A stretch of 54,802 bases of DNA from Synechocystis salina LEGE 00031 (GCF_015207985.1 NZ_JADEVV010000026.1:1-54802), one strand, 5' to 3'; positions 44,361-52,983 are shown, counted from the first letter of the stretch. A program made the numbers and translations. The notes: generated by a model from the letters alone, not told the origin.

Positions 44361-44388
44361 TTTAGCTAAATTGATCGACCCAGTGCAA
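44359..44388 (-). promoter_or_regulatory. Candidate groESL promoter overlapping CIRCE
   Basis: On the minus strand TTGCAC (44383-44388) is followed after 18 bases by TAAATT (44359-44364). The -10 shares two bases with the CIRCE arm, so HrcA binding would block RNA polymerase. Confidence 0.55.
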
Positions 44389-44530
44389 CACCCCAGTGAG
44401 TGTGGTTTCCCGAACTGAGGAGAAAAAATTGAGTTCTAGTTAGAGTCAAGATTGTCGCGGGGCGATCATTGATGTGGGCCAGGGCTGTTACTTCTTCGAC
44501 CGAACTCTTCCTAATGCATACCATATATGT

Positions 44531-44803
44531 ATGGGCTTTGAGTATGATCCCCAAAAGGCCAAAACTAATCAGCAAAAGCATGGCGTTTCCTTTGCAGAAG
44601 CTGAAATGGTCTTTTTTGATCCTCTTGCTATTCACGATCTCGATCCTGACTCCGTCATAGAAGAACGTTTTATTGCAGTAGGAATGGGAAACACTGGCTC
44701 TATCTTCGTTGTTGTTTATACTTTGCGAGGGGCAATTATTCGCCTAATTTCAGCCCGACGTGCCACGAAACAGGAGACAAAAACTTATGAGACAGGAATA
44801 TGA
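44531..44803 (+). CDS. brnT: BrnT family toxin
   Basis: A 90-residue RelE-fold ribonuclease toxin of the BrnT type. The family markers are clear: FEYDPQKAKTNQQKHGVSF at the start, then EAEMVFFDPLA, ERFIAVGMG and IIRLISARRATKQE with the catalytic-region R-x-S-A-R-R-A. The frame is open further upstream from a GTG (44474), but family length and motif position pick the ATG at 44531. BrnT cleaves RNA and is neutralised by BrnA. The BrnA start lies inside its last codons (17-base overlap). The pair is divergent from groES, and both start within 260 bases of each other. Confidence 0.9.
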   Translation: MGFEYDPQKAKTNQQKHGVSFAEAEMVFFDPLAIHDLDPDSVIEERFIAVGMGNTGSIFVVVYTLRGAIIRLISARRATKQETKTYETGI

Positions 44804-45041
44804 TTTTTCCGGAGGAAAACGGGGGGCTATGATCCCATCTCAGGGAAAAACCCGCATTACGATTTATCTGGATAATGACGTTCTAGACCATTTCCGGGCA
44901 GAAGCAGAGGCAAAAGGAATGGGTTATCAAACATTGATCAATCAGGTGTTAAAGCAATCCATTCAATCCCCTTCGGAACAATCAATCACAGAAACAGATT
45001 TGAGACGTATTCTCCGCGAAGAATTGTCAGAAACACGCTAA
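44787..45041 (+). CDS. brnA: BrnA family antitoxin
   Basis: An 84-residue antitoxin. A basic N-terminal stretch leads to a ribbon-helix-helix DNA-binding domain (KTRITIYLDNDVLDHFRAEA, then GMGYQTLINQVLKQ), as in BrnA, and an acidic C-terminal tail that would wrap the toxin. BrnA binds BrnT and represses the shared promoter. I use the ATG at 44787, preceded by a ribosome-binding site GGAG nine bases upstream, not the GTG at 44760. It overlaps brnT by 17 bases. Downstream, 48 bases separate it from the convergent cupin gene. Confidence 0.9.
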   Translation: MRQEYDFSGGKRGAMIPSQGKTRITIYLDNDVLDHFRAEAEAKGMGYQTLINQVLKQSIQSPSEQSITETDLRRILREELSETR

Positions 45042-45089
45042 TCGGCGGAAATATCCCAGTTAATCGTCCCCCGACAGAAAATATTTCAA

Positions 45090-45491
45090 TCAGGATGGTG
45101 AAAGCTCTTCCGGAAAGCGGACAATGTCATCATCCCCCAGGTATTCGCCGTTTTGTACCTCAATCATCACCAAGTCAATCACCCCGGGATTTTCCACCCG
45201 ATGGGGGGTATTCATCGGCACATAGGTGGACTCCTTTTGGTTTAATAATTTCTCTTCGCCGTTACAAGTCACCTTGGCCGTACCCGACACCACCACCCAA
45301 TGTTCACTACGGTGGTAATGCATCTGGGTACTCATATGTTGCCCCGGTTTGACCACAATACGGTTAATGCGATAGCGGGGGCCCTCTTCCAACATGGTGA
45401 CCATGCCCCAGGGAGGAGTACGGGTCGTTTCGGGATGGGGCATGGGGGCCGGACTTGGGGCTTCAGGGGAATCATTCATGGTGGACAACAT
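45090..45491 (-). CDS. Cupin domain protein, phosphomannose-isomerase type II-like
   Basis: A 133-residue protein (from ATG 45489-45491; an alternative ATG lies at 45477-45479). A short proline-rich N-terminal segment is followed by one cupin domain. It has the metal-binding motif G-Q-H-x5-Q-M-H-Y-H-R-S-E-H-W (QHMSTQMHYHRSEHW) and a later THPHR-like element (TPHRVENPG). These resemble the C-terminal isomerase domain of mannose-1-phosphate guanylyltransferase/phosphomannose isomerase proteins, here without the nucleotidyltransferase part. The open frame reaches 45632 but would overlap the sepF terminator, so the shorter start is better. Catalytic role is unproven; it may be a stand-alone mannose-6-phosphate isomerase or a regulator. 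Confidence 0.75.
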   Translation of the reverse strand: MLSTMNDSPEAPSPAPMPHPETTRTPPWGMVTMLEEGPRYRINRIVVKPGQHMSTQMHYHRSEHWVVVSGTAKVTCNGEEKLLNQKESTYVPMNTPHRVENPGVIDLVMIEVQNGEYLGDDDIVRFPEELSPS

Positions 45492-45570
45492 CAAGCCAAA
45501 CGGTGAAAAAGACCACGGACTTGCCTCAATTTTAAACTGCCACGGAATTTGCCGAGCAATCAAACAAACA

Positions 45571-45603
45571 ACAAAAAAGCCCCGATCACCAAGGTCAGAG
45601 CTT
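45571..45603 (-). terminator. Terminator of sepF
   Basis: AAGCTCTGA pairs with TCGGGGCTT (three G-T pairs) and is followed by TTTTTTG. It lies between sepF and the cupin gene on the minus strand. Confidence 0.7.
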
Positions 45604-45678
45604 TTAGATATTTGGGGTAGGAATTGAAGCAACGATCAAAAGATCGAAAACAGCTGCAACAAAATTCCCGCTTAGTGA

Positions 45679-46242
45679 TTACTGGGCCAAACGGCTAGTC
45701 TCATAGCCCCAAGTGGGAAAAGAATCAGCACCACTGCTGGCGGGGGCATCGTTGGATTCCTGACTGCGGCCGGCCAGGGAGCTTACCTTCACACAGTTGG
45801 GGGTAAACAGAAAAATGCTCTCACCAATCCGTTCTTGGTGGCCATCCATGGCAAAAGTACCACCGGCAACAAAATCCACCGCCCGTTGGGCCTCATCGGG
45901 GTCCATCACATTCAGATTTAACACTACCGACTTCCGTTCCCGTAGGGTTTGAATCACCTGGGGCATTTCATCGAAGGAATGGGGTTCGACGACGACCACC
46001 TCTGCCACACTGTTGTTGATGCCGGGCATACCAATCACGTTATTTCTTACTCCTGTACCAATAGGGGTGTCATTATTTAAGCTTAAAGGTTCCCGACTAA
46101 TGCGGGGGAGAGGGGCAACTTCTTCTGCGGGCGGTGGGGCAGTGGTCACCGCTTGGGGCAACTCCATTTCTTCATCGTAATCTTCTTCGTACTCATCATG
46201 TTCACTGATGCCGACGAAGTCTTTTAACTTGGTCAAAATCAT
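45679..46242 (-). CDS. sepF: Cell division protein SepF
   Basis: A 187-residue SepF (Cdv2/Ycf50). It anchors FtsZ filaments to the membrane and is essential in cyanobacteria, which lack FtsA. A short N-terminal membrane-binding helix ([20 protein letters not shown]) is followed by an acidic, proline-rich linker (about 20-85). The conserved core (about 85-165) contains [20 protein letters not shown] and [20 protein letters not shown]. Normal length, with an ATG start. It sits alone, with a candidate promoter about 230 bases upstream and a terminator downstream. Confidence 0.93.
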   Translation of the reverse strand: MILTKLKDFVGISEHDEYEEDYDEEMELPQAVTTAPPPAEEVAPLPRISREPLSLNNDTPIGTGVRNNVIGMPGINNSVAEVVVVEPHSFDEMPQVIQTLRERKSVVLNLNVMDPDEAQRAVDFVAGGTFAMDGHQERIGESIFLFTPNCVKVSSLAGRSQESNDAPASSGADSFPTWGYETSRLAQ

Positions 46243-46656
46243 AGTTTACCGTCCGTATTTCCTGGGTAAAGTGAAAGGGGTTAATGGGATGAACCAGCCT
46301 CGTAACCAAGACTAGGAAAGATATTGACCTAGGCCATGGCAAACGGCATCAACCGCAGATATGCTTGGCAGATTGGGCTGCTCATCGGGTCAGGGAGGAA
46401 AGGAGCGGCAACTCAGTGGCGAGGAGCTACTAAGATCGGGCCCTTTCTTTTTCAGTCAATAAATGACCGAATTCTAGTTTTCCTACCCCTGTCGTGACAA
46501 TTTACCAAAATGTTCCTAACTTTTGTAGGTTTTTGCCGATATTTTACCGAGAATTTTTTGATTTTCCCCTGACAGAGGCCGAACCAGTAACCAAGGGCAG
46601 AAATCTAGGCAATGGGCAAAGATACCTTTAATTACTAGCATGAACTGGGCAAAAAA
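46243..46656. other. ilvA-sepF spacer
   Basis: A 414-base spacer with no gene. It contains the candidate sepF promoter (46471-46500). The implied sepF leader is about 220 bases long; I see no known riboswitch in it. Confidence 0.5.
46471..46500 (-). promoter_or_regulatory. Candidate sepF promoter
   Basis: On the minus strand TTGTCA (46495-46500) and TAGAAT (46471-46476) are separated by 18 bases; both are five-of-six matches to consensus. Confidence 0.5.
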
Positions 46657-48183
46657 TTAGCGTAAAAAGAGACGATAAACTGGATTATCACTCTCATCCC
46701 AATGACGGTAGCCTAGATTAGCTAAAAATTGTTGCCACTGTTCCGTTTCTGCTGGGGGAACCTGCATACCAACGATAATTCTGCCATAGTCAGCCCCATG
46801 GTTGCGGTAATGGAACAAACTAATATTCCAGGCAGGATTCATACAACCCAAAAATTTCATTAATGCCCCCGGCCGCTCAGGAAATTCAAATCGGTACAGT
46901 AATTCCCGCTGGTTCTCCGATTGGGTCACCTGGGGAGGGCGGCCTCCCACCATATGACGTAGGTGGAGTTTCGTCAGCTCATCATCGGTTAAATCCAGGG
47001 TTTTAAAGCCTTGACGGGTGAAGTTGGCGGCCAACTGGGAAGCATCACCACGATTTTGCACCTGAATGCCGACAAAAATATGGGCATCAGGGCCCTCCGC
47101 AATGCGGTAACTAAATTCAGTAATGTTATGCTTGCCTAACCCTTCACAAAATTTTCTCAAACTGCCCCTTTGTTCGGGGATAGTCACGGCAAAAATAGCC
47201 TCCCGCTGTTCCCCATATTCGGCCCGTTCCGCCACAAATCTTAATCGGTCAAAGTTCATGTTGGCCCCACAGGCGATCGCCACTAGGGTCTGTTGCTGAC
47301 AGTTTTCCCTTTGCACATATTGTTTGAGTCCCGCAATGGCCAAGGCTCCGGCCGGCTCCAAAATCGAGCGGGTATCTTCAAAACAATCTTTAATGGCCGC
47401 ACAGGTGTCATCGGTATCTACCACCAAAATTTCATCCACATACTGCTGACAAAGGGGAAAAGTTAGGTCTCCCACTTCCCGCACCGCCACACCATCGGCA
47501 AAAAGCCCCACTTGGTCTAGCTTGATCCGTTTCCCCGCCGCCAGGGATTGGCGCATGGCATCGGCATCCTTGGGCTCCACACCAATAATTTTAATTTCTG
47601 GATAGAGCCGTTTAACATAGGCCGCCACCCCAGCAATCAGTCCCCCGCCGCCGATCGCCACAAAAATTGCATCAATGGGCTGTTGATACTGACGTAAGAT
47701 TTCCATGCCAATGGTGCCCTGGCCAGCAATCACATCGGGATCATTAAAGGGATGGATAAAAGTTAGCCCCTTTTCCTGCTCCAACTGCCGCGCGTGGCCA
47801 TAGGCATCGTCATAGGTTTCCCCATACAGTACTACGACTCCCCCTCTGGCTTTAACCGCTTCTACTTTCACCTGGGGAGTGGTTTCCGGCATCACAATAA
47901 TGGCTCTGGTGCCCAACTTGGAAGCCCCTAGGGCCACCCCCTGGGCATGGTTACCCGCCGAAGCTGCAATTACTCCTTTTTCTAATAATTCCGGGGATAA
48001 CTGGGCCATTTTGTTATAGGCACCCCGCAACTTAAAGGAAAATACTGGCTGTAGGTCTTCCCGTTTAAAGTAAACCCGATTACCCAGCCGCTTGGATAAA
48101 TTGGCAGCAAAATCCAACGGAGATTCGATCGCCACATCATAAACCCGGGCCTTAAGAATTCTTTCGAGGTAATCGGTGGTCAT
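46657..48183 (-). CDS. ilvA: Threonine dehydratase (biosynthetic)
   Basis: A 508-residue PLP enzyme that deaminates threonine to 2-oxobutanoate, opening isoleucine synthesis. Lys51 in FSFKLRGAYNKM binds PLP and AIGGGGLIAG holds its phosphate. Two ACT-like regulatory domains follow (about 330-415 and 425-508: FAVTIPEQRGSLRKF and RFEFPERPGALMKFL), as in the isoleucine-inhibited form. The frame is open from a TTG (48196-48198); the ATG at 48181-48183 gives the standard start and has GGAG upstream. cimA in this window offers a second, threonine-independent route to the same intermediate. Confidence 0.95.
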   Translation of the reverse strand: MTTDYLERILKARVYDVAIESPLDFAANLSKRLGNRVYFKREDLQPVFSFKLRGAYNKMAQLSPELLEKGVIAASAGNHAQGVALGASKLGTRAIIVMPETTPQVKVEAVKARGGVVVLYGETYDDAYGHARQLEQEKGLTFIHPFNDPDVIAGQGTIGMEILRQYQQPIDAIFVAIGGGGLIAGVAAYVKRLYPEIKIIGVEPKDADAMRQSLAAGKRIKLDQVGLFADGVAVREVGDLTFPLCQQYVDEILVVDTDDTCAAIKDCFEDTRSILEPAGALAIAGLKQYVQRENCQQQTLVAIACGANMNFDRLRFVAERAEYGEQREAIFAVTIPEQRGSLRKFCEGLGKHNITEFSYRIAEGPDAHIFVGIQVQNRGDASQLAANFTRQGFKTLDLTDDELTKLHLRHMVGGRPPQVTQSENQRELLYRFEFPERPGALMKFLGCMNPAWNISLFHYRNHGADYGRIIVGMQVPPAETEQWQQFLANLGYRHWDESDNPVYRLFLR

Positions 48184-48296
48184 GGAAAAGGAGAGCAAAA
48201 ACGGTAGTGGTTAAAATCACCCTTTCCAGTTTCCCATTCTTTGGCAGAGGCTTGTACCAAGCTAAGTCCCAGGAATTTTCCCTGATTCCTAGTTGG

Positions 48297-48800
48297 TTAA
48301 TTCAATTGTTGTTTTAAATCCGCTAGAGCTGCCCAACGGCGATCAAAGCCATTGTCTGGGCTGTTATTAGGTACCTGGGGGGCTTGGCAATCTTTCCCAC
48401 ACAAGTTTTTCAGGGGCAGAGCCAAATTAAATTGTTCGTATAACCAGGTTTCCACATCAAAGTGGCCATCGGGAGGCAACACTTCCGACAAATCATCCCA
48501 ACTCAGTTCCCGTTCCGAGGCTAAGGGCGCATTCTCCCCTTGGTTATCCAACCAGAGTATTTCCTTGGTATCCAATGCCAAGCGTTGGTTATAGCTTTGG
48601 GCACAGCGGTCACAGTGGAGGGTAACAATTGTTTCCGCCTCAGCTATCACTTCCAAAAAGGTTCCCCCATGGCGCACCGTCACCGTCCCCCGCACTGGGG
48701 TTAAGGTTGTTAAGTCGGCGATCGCCTGGTCAACGGACAAGACCTGGGTAGACCGGGGCTGCTTGAGCAGATGGGGGAGATAAATGGGCTGTATGACCAT
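48297..48800 (-). CDS. DUF177 (YceD-like) protein
   Basis: A 167-residue protein of the YceD/DUF177 family. It has the N-terminal strand YLPHLLKQPRSTQV, the first cysteine pair C63/C66 in LHCDRCAQSYNQRL, and a second pair C134/C138 (NLCGKDCQ) that would complete a metal site. The family often adjoins rpmF and affects 23S rRNA precursor processing in some bacteria; rpmF is not adjacent here. The start is the ATG at 48798-48800, five codons inside an open frame that begins at a TTG. It precedes ilvA by 113 bases and follows the DUF3007 gene by 64 bases, so co-transcription with either is possible. Confidence 0.85.
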   Translation of the reverse strand: MVIQPIYLPHLLKQPRSTQVLSVDQAIADLTTLTPVRGTVTVRHGGTFLEVIAEAETIVTLHCDRCAQSYNQRLALDTKEILWLDNQGENAPLASERELSWDDLSEVLPPDGHFDVETWLYEQFNLALPLKNLCGKDCQAPQVPNNSPDNGFDRRWAALADLKQQLN

Positions 48801-48864
48801 GGCAAAAATCGGCAAATATTATCAGCCAACAACACAACAATAGCCTAGGAAGACCTCTGGCATT

Positions 48865-49179
48865 TCAAGAACTGAGGGTATCCTTTTCTTCCACCACTTC
48901 AGCTTGCAGTTTTTCCCGTTCTTCTGGGGTCATATTGGCCCAACGGAGTTCGATCATTTTATCTTCATACTCTTTAATTTGTTGGTGGTAGGTCATGTCG
49001 TGGGTAAATACCCTAGTGACATAGGAAAGCAACCAAATCAGTAGGCCCCCCACCAGCACCGCTTGGGTCCAAATGCCCGCTTGCTGAGCTTTGATGCCAA
49101 AGCCCTGTAATCCAGCGTAAACCACTCCGCCCAGGAGGAAAAAACCCAGGGCAATGGCCAAAGCATCAATGCGTCGCAT
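48865..49179 (-). CDS. DUF3007 small membrane protein
   Basis: A 104-residue cyanobacterial and plant-plastid type protein with two membrane helices (about 7-27 and 38-58) and a charged C-terminal helix (65-98: MTYHQQIKEYEDKMIELRWA). The C-terminal part ends in an acidic tail. The function is unknown. It lies directly downstream of ndhL, an arrangement I recall from other cyanobacterial genomes, and a hairpin terminator sits between the two, so its message may depend on readthrough or its own promoter. A link with the NDH-1 complex is conceivable from context only. Confidence 0.8.
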   Translation of the reverse strand: MRRIDALAIALGFFLLGGVVYAGLQGFGIKAQQAGIWTQAVLVGGLLIWLLSYVTRVFTHDMTYHQQIKEYEDKMIELRWANMTPEEREKLQAEVVEEKDTLSS

Positions 49180-49216
49180 GGTGTTTCTCCCTGGAATGAC
49201 AAATGGTGAAAACGAA

Positions 49217-49258
49217 CAAAAAACAAGGGGGCAACCGGGTTTGGAGCATGGCCGCCCC
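49217..49258 (-). terminator. Terminator or attenuator between ndhL and the DUF3007 gene
   Basis: GGGGCGGCC pairs with GGTTGCCCC (two G-T pairs), followed by CTTGTTTTTTG on the minus strand, 26 bases after the ndhL stop. Confidence 0.7.
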
Positions 49259-49284
49259 AGTTACAATTTCAATAAAGGCAAAAT

Positions 49285-49533
49285 TTAGGCAGTTTGAGTC
49301 CGGCGGCGGGGACGCAAATTCAGCACTGGACTGAGTACCAATAGCCCAGGGAAGAAGAGAAACACCAGAAAATACATGGCTAGTCTTTCAATGGAACTAG
49401 CTACGTACCAACGCTTTTGCAGGTACCAGTACAATAAAGCGGGAAAAACTAATAGATAAGCTAGGCTTAAGCCTAAGTAAATTATCGCCAATAAACCGGT
49501 TTCGGAAAGTAGCAAACCTAATAAATCTTCCAT
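49285..49533 (-). CDS. ndhL: NAD(P)H-quinone oxidoreductase subunit L
   Basis: An 82-residue subunit of the thylakoid NDH-1 complex, which drives cyclic electron flow, respiration and CO2 uptake. Two membrane helices (about 10-38 and 48-70) are separated by the conserved [12 protein letters not shown] loop. The sequence closely matches Synechocystis NdhL (once called ictA, for inorganic-carbon transport) as I remember it. The C-terminal [11 protein letters not shown] tail is basic. It is followed by a hairpin terminator and then the DUF3007 gene, and preceded by a 359-base spacer that should hold its promoter. Confidence 0.93.
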   Translation of the reverse strand: MEDLLGLLLSETGLLAIIYLGLSLAYLLVFPALLYWYLQKRWYVASSIERLAMYFLVFLFFPGLLVLSPVLNLRPRRRTQTA

Positions 49534-49892
49534 AATCCTGGCTGGGGGTTAAGGTCCGGGGGCAACAGCCCAGTGAAATTGTGAACTAATCTTCCCTGTT
49601 AAAGAAAGGGACTCCCTACCCAGAGAACTGCTTGCTATTCTGAAGAATAATCAGTTCTACATTCTGGCGATCAGCGGAAAATCCTCGTTCCGAAGGGCGA
49701 ACCACGGCTACAAAAAATACCTTGTATTTGTTTAGCTTGGTTTTTGCTATTTGTTACCGTGTTAACTCCGATACTGTATCAAAAATCTAAGCTAGGGCGC
49801 AAGGCGCATCTGCCACCAGGCTGTTGACCCTAGTCCGCCAGGGAGAAAAGGGAATCCCTCACCCATATTTTGGTCAATGGTTCCACCCATAC
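49534..49892. other. ndhL upstream spacer
   Basis: A 359-base region between the RDD gene and ndhL, both read leftward. It should hold the ndhL promoter, but several AT-rich -10 candidates compete and none has a convincing -35. No gene is seen. Confidence 0.4.
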
Positions 49893-50495
49893 TTAACGTC
49901 TTCTTTGCCTATTGTCCCATTGTTTTTTCAGGTCAAACCAGAACTTTTTTAGCCTCAAATCGAGGGAAAAACCCCGCCGACTACTCAATACCACTGTGCC
50001 GGCAACACGGTCATGGAACGCTTGGCCAAGGCCATCCTCGGCGATCGCCCAGATTAAATCGCCAAACAGGGGCGCCACCAATAATAAAAAACTTACCCCA
50101 TTGGCAAAGTTAATATTTAAGCCCACCATGGCTAGGTAAGAAGCGGCGCCTAAAATGCCTTCCCGCTGGCTCAACTCCAAAATGCCTGGCAAACGCTTCA
50201 TTTTCAGGTGCACCACCCTGGTGTCAAAGGCCCAGCCCCCCAAACTTTGCCCCTGGTTAGCAGACACCAAAATTACCCTTAGGGCAAACCAACCGGCGAT
50301 AAAAATTAGTAGCTGTACCCAACCCACAGCCAGACTGCTAAATAACCAAATCACGACAAAATCCAACAGGTAGCCATAGCCTCGCCGTTCCAATGGGGCC
50401 AGGGGTAAGCGGCGATCGCGGCGCTGGTCGTCGTCATACATAATCAAGCTTTGCTCAGGGGGCAAGGGATAATCTTTAATGGAACCACTGGCCAT
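49893..50495 (-). CDS. RDD family membrane protein
   Basis: A 200-residue membrane protein of the RDD family. The naming residues appear as RRGYGYLLDFVVIWL (about 37-51), with Arg38 and Asp45, and the last domain has GLGQAFHDRVAGTVVLSS, whose Asp completes the family signature. Three or four membrane helices occupy residues 43-60, 62-85 and 115-150. RDD proteins are poorly characterised, with some linked to ion exchange; no substrate is readable here. The ATG at 50493-50495 is used; an internal ATG exists at 50439-50441 (residue 19). Its upstream neighbour petF is divergent. Confidence 0.85.
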   Translation of the reverse strand: MASGSIKDYPLPPEQSLIMYDDDQRRDRRLPLAPLERRGYGYLLDFVVIWLFSSLAVGWVQLLIFIAGWFALRVILVSANQGQSLGGWAFDTRVVHLKMKRLPGILELSQREGILGAASYLAMVGLNINFANGVSFLLLVAPLFGDLIWAIAEDGLGQAFHDRVAGTVVLSSRRGFSLDLRLKKFWFDLKKQWDNRQRRR

Positions 50496-50900
50496 TGCCG
50501 TCTATTTTGCCATTTTGTTGGGGCACCGCTGCATGCCAGACCCTGGGGCTTGTCATCGGCAATGATTAGACAATCTTATCGTCAAACCCCAGGAAGATTA
50601 ATTCTTTCCATCTTTGCTCTCCCAGTCCTTAAAACTCCCTTAATCCCTGGAATTCTAGCCTTTTCTTGATTTTGTAATTGCCAGGCCGACGGGCAAAAAT
50701 ACTCTGGGGGCAAACATAAGTGAAGATTATCTAATTAAGACCTAGCCATTTCATTGCTAATGCTTCCTTGTCAATTCAAGATTTTCCCGTAGTATCAGAA
50801 CAGTTAAGTTTTCTGAAGTAGCTCGATCTGGATATAGTTGTCCCGATGGAGGCTTCATGAGGCAATCTCTCTACTGTTTTTTTGAGAAGAGGAAACATCT
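50496..50900. other. petF upstream region
   Basis: A 405-base divergent spacer between the RDD gene and petF. It contains a candidate petF promoter (50768-50795), giving a leader of about 100 bases. No ORF worth calling. Confidence 0.5.
50768..50795 (+). promoter_or_regulatory. Candidate petF promoter
   Basis: TTGTCA (50768-50773) and TAGTAT (50790-50795), 16 bases apart, precede petF. Confidence 0.45.
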
Positions 50901-51194
50901 ATGGCATCCTATACCGTTAAATTAATCACCCCCGATGGTGAAAGTTCCATCGAATGTTCTGACGATACCTATATCCTCGATGCTGCGGAAGAAGCTGGTC
51001 TAGACCTGCCCTATTCCTGCCGTGCTGGGGCTTGCTCCACCTGTGCCGGTAAGATCACCTCCGGTAGTGTTGACCAATCCGATCAGTCTTTCTTGGATGA
51101 TGACCAGATTGAAGCTGGTTATGTTTTGACCTGTGTGGCTTATCCCACCTCTGATTGCACCATTGAAACCCACAAAGAAGAAGACCTCTACTAA
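50901..51194 (+). CDS. petF: Ferredoxin I (plant-type [2Fe-2S])
   Basis: A 97-residue soluble ferredoxin, the main electron acceptor from photosystem I. Cys40, Cys45, Cys48 and Cys78 bind the [2Fe-2S] cluster in the standard [12 protein letters not shown]...C arrangement. It feeds ferredoxin-NADP reductase, nitrite reductase and thioredoxin reductase. The sequence appears almost identical to Synechocystis PCC 6803 Fed1; residue 54 is Ser where I recall Ala. The good ribosome-binding site GAGGAAA precedes ATG. It is monocistronic, closed by a terminator that overlaps the lpxB stop. Confidence 0.97.
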   Translation: MASYTVKLITPDGESSIECSDDTYILDAAEEAGLDLPYSCRAGACSTCAGKITSGSVDQSDQSFLDDDQIEAGYVLTCVAYPTSDCTIETHKEEDLY

Positions 51195-51249
51195 GGGTAA
51201 GGATGCTGGCCATGGGCTAGTGAGTTTGATAGTTTCATAATTGTCCACG

Positions 51250-51273
51250 GCAGGGTTTAAGCCCTGCTTTTTT
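51250..51273 (+). terminator. Terminator of petF, overlapping the lpxB stop
   Basis: GCAGGG pairs with CCCTGC around TTTAAG and is followed by TTTTTT on the plus strand. The stem includes the lpxB stop codon (TAA on the minus strand). Confidence 0.9.
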
Positions 51274-52441
51274 GTCGTCCACTGGCAAACTCCAGTACGG
51301 CTTGGGCGGCCCGTTCACAAACCCCCGGTTCCCCGAGGGCTTCTCTGAGGGCTTGGTAATCCTGGGCAATGGTGGCTCGCCGATCGCCGTTCAGCAGTAA
51401 TTCCAAGCCGGCCTGGGCAATGTTGCTGGCGGTGGCCTGTTCCTGCAGTAGTTCCGGCATAATGCCCCGGTTGAGCACAATGTTGGTGGGGGACACAAAG
51501 GGCAGGTCAAATTTAAAAATTCGTCTGGCGATCGCCATGGTCAGGGGGCTGACTCGATAAAGAATAACCTGGGGCACATTTAATAGAGCAATTTCCAAAT
51601 TCACCGTTCCTGACTTGGTGATGGCCAGATCGGCACAGGCGATCGCCGTTAGGGTTTCCCTGCCGTCCAAAAGTTGCACTGTGAGATTGAATTCCTTCAG
51701 GGTTTCTTCGATCTGGGCCTGATAATCCTTGAGGGAAACGGGCAAAAGCAGTTTTACATCTGGCAGTTGACTCTGCAATTGCTGGGCGGCGCCACAAATA
51801 GGCGGTAATAAGTAGCGCAGTTCCTGAATACGGGAAGCGGGCAGGAGGGTAATCACTGTTTGGTTTTGGTCAATGCCCAACTTTTTACGGGCTACCTCTC
51901 GACTGGGAGCTTCCTTAGTAATGCGGTCTAACAATGGATGTCCCACCCAGGTGACGTCTAAACCCTGATTACGAAAAAATTCTGCCTCCCCCGGAAAAAT
52001 GGCCAACAGGCGATCGGTTACGGCCATGATTTGAGTCGTTTCCCTTTTTGTGGGAGACCAAACCCAGGCCTGGGGAGCGATATAGTACAAAATTGGCAAA
52101 TTAGGGTAGGTTTTCCGCAAATAATTGGCGATGGTTAAATTGGGACCCATGTAGTCAATTAAGACCAACAAATCAATTGGATTGGTTTTGAGATAACTTT
52201 TAACCTTTTGTTGAATGCGCCAGGTGGGAATAATAAACCGCAGGGATTCGGTCAATCCCACAGAACCGATCGCCGCCGTATTAGCCAGCAACTTCATACC
52301 CGCCGCCGCCATTTTTTCTCCCCCCAAACCCACCAGTTCCAGTTCTAAATTCTCCTCCTGGGCCTGTTGCCTTAGCGCTGTGACCAACAGGGACCCCTGG
52401 AGATCTCCAGAAACCTCTCCCGTGCTAATAAAAATTCTCAT
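51257..52441 (-). CDS. lpxB: Lipid-A-disaccharide synthase LpxB
   Basis: A 394-residue GT19 glycosyltransferase. It condenses UDP-2,3-diacylglucosamine with lipid X to form the lipid A disaccharide. The opening RIFISTGEVSGDLQGS is the LpxB signature. Further motifs include QAWVWSPTKRETT, FPGEAEFF, and ITKSGTVNLEIALLNVP in the donor-binding half. Normal length, ATG start. It follows the DUF4330 gene by 14 bases, so the two probably form one operon. lpxD lies at the other end of the window. Confidence 0.95.
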   Translation of the reverse strand: MRIFISTGEVSGDLQGSLLVTALRQQAQEENLELELVGLGGEKMAAAGMKLLANTAAIGSVGLTESLRFIIPTWRIQQKVKSYLKTNPIDLLVLIDYMGPNLTIANYLRKTYPNLPILYYIAPQAWVWSPTKRETTQIMAVTDRLLAIFPGEAEFFRNQGLDVTWVGHPLLDRITKEAPSREVARKKLGIDQNQTVITLLPASRIQELRYLLPPICGAAQQLQSQLPDVKLLLPVSLKDYQAQIEETLKEFNLTVQLLDGRETLTAIACADLAITKSGTVNLEIALLNVPQVILYRVSPLTMAIARRIFKFDLPFVSPTNIVLNRGIMPELLQEQATASNIAQAGLELLLNGDRRATIAQDYQALREALGEPGVCERAAQAVLEFASGRQKSRA

Positions 52442-52455
52442 AGAAATGATGGGCG

Positions 52456-52983
52456 CTAATTGGGTTGTTTAATGCCCACCACACTGGCATTGAAGTTATA
52501 GTTTTTTCCCTCTAGTTCCAGTACTGTACCAATTTTTACCTTTTGTCCCCCCAGTACCATGCCCGTGGAGGTAACATCCCCTCTGCCCTTGAGGGTGAGG
52601 AGCATATCCCGACTGTAGTTAGATTCTGGTCGAGGATCCGGCAAAGATTTCACTGAGCCATCGGGTTGGGGTATCGCCAGATTACGGGGTAGTTCCTGGA
52701 CATTGACCACTTCTACCTGCCCTGCGGGTTGATTGCGGATAATGATGCTGGTTTTCTCCGCTTTAAACTCATTCAGCACCACCTGGGGGTCCAATACGTT
52801 TAGCCCCCGGACAATGGCGGTTAATTCGATAGATGCAGCGTTAGCTTGGGCAAGAATACTTTTCCCCGAACTACCCGGCAAAACGAAAATGCCCACGGCT
52901 ACCATGAGGATGATCAGAGCGGCCCCCAGATCCAACAGGCTGATAATGCCGAAAATTCTGCCACGGGAATCGATGAGCTTCAT
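52456..52983 (-). CDS. DUF4330 single-pass membrane protein
   Basis: A 175-residue protein of DUF4330. A cytoplasmic basic N-terminus (MKLIDSRGRIFG) precedes one membrane helix (about 13-35), then a soluble domain of strands with ELTAIVRGLNVLDPQVVLNE and later LTLKGRGDVTSTG and VKIGTVLELEGKNYNFN. Its function is unknown. It is the promoter-proximal partner of lpxB, 14 bases upstream, suggesting a role with outer-membrane lipid synthesis or export; that is inference from position only. Confidence 0.82.
   Translation of the reverse strand: MKLIDSRGRIFGIISLLDLGAALIILMVAVGIFVLPGSSGKSILAQANAASIELTAIVRGLNVLDPQVVLNEFKAEKTSIIIRNQPAGQVEVVNVQELPRNLAIPQPDGSVKSLPDPRPESNYSRDMLLTLKGRGDVTSTGMVLGGQKVKIGTVLELEGKNYNFNASVVGIKQPN

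Noticed and set aside
45492-45632. Upstream extension of the cupin gene to 45632
   Set aside because: The extra frame runs through the sepF terminator and has no conserved residues; a start at 45491 or 45479 is more plausible.
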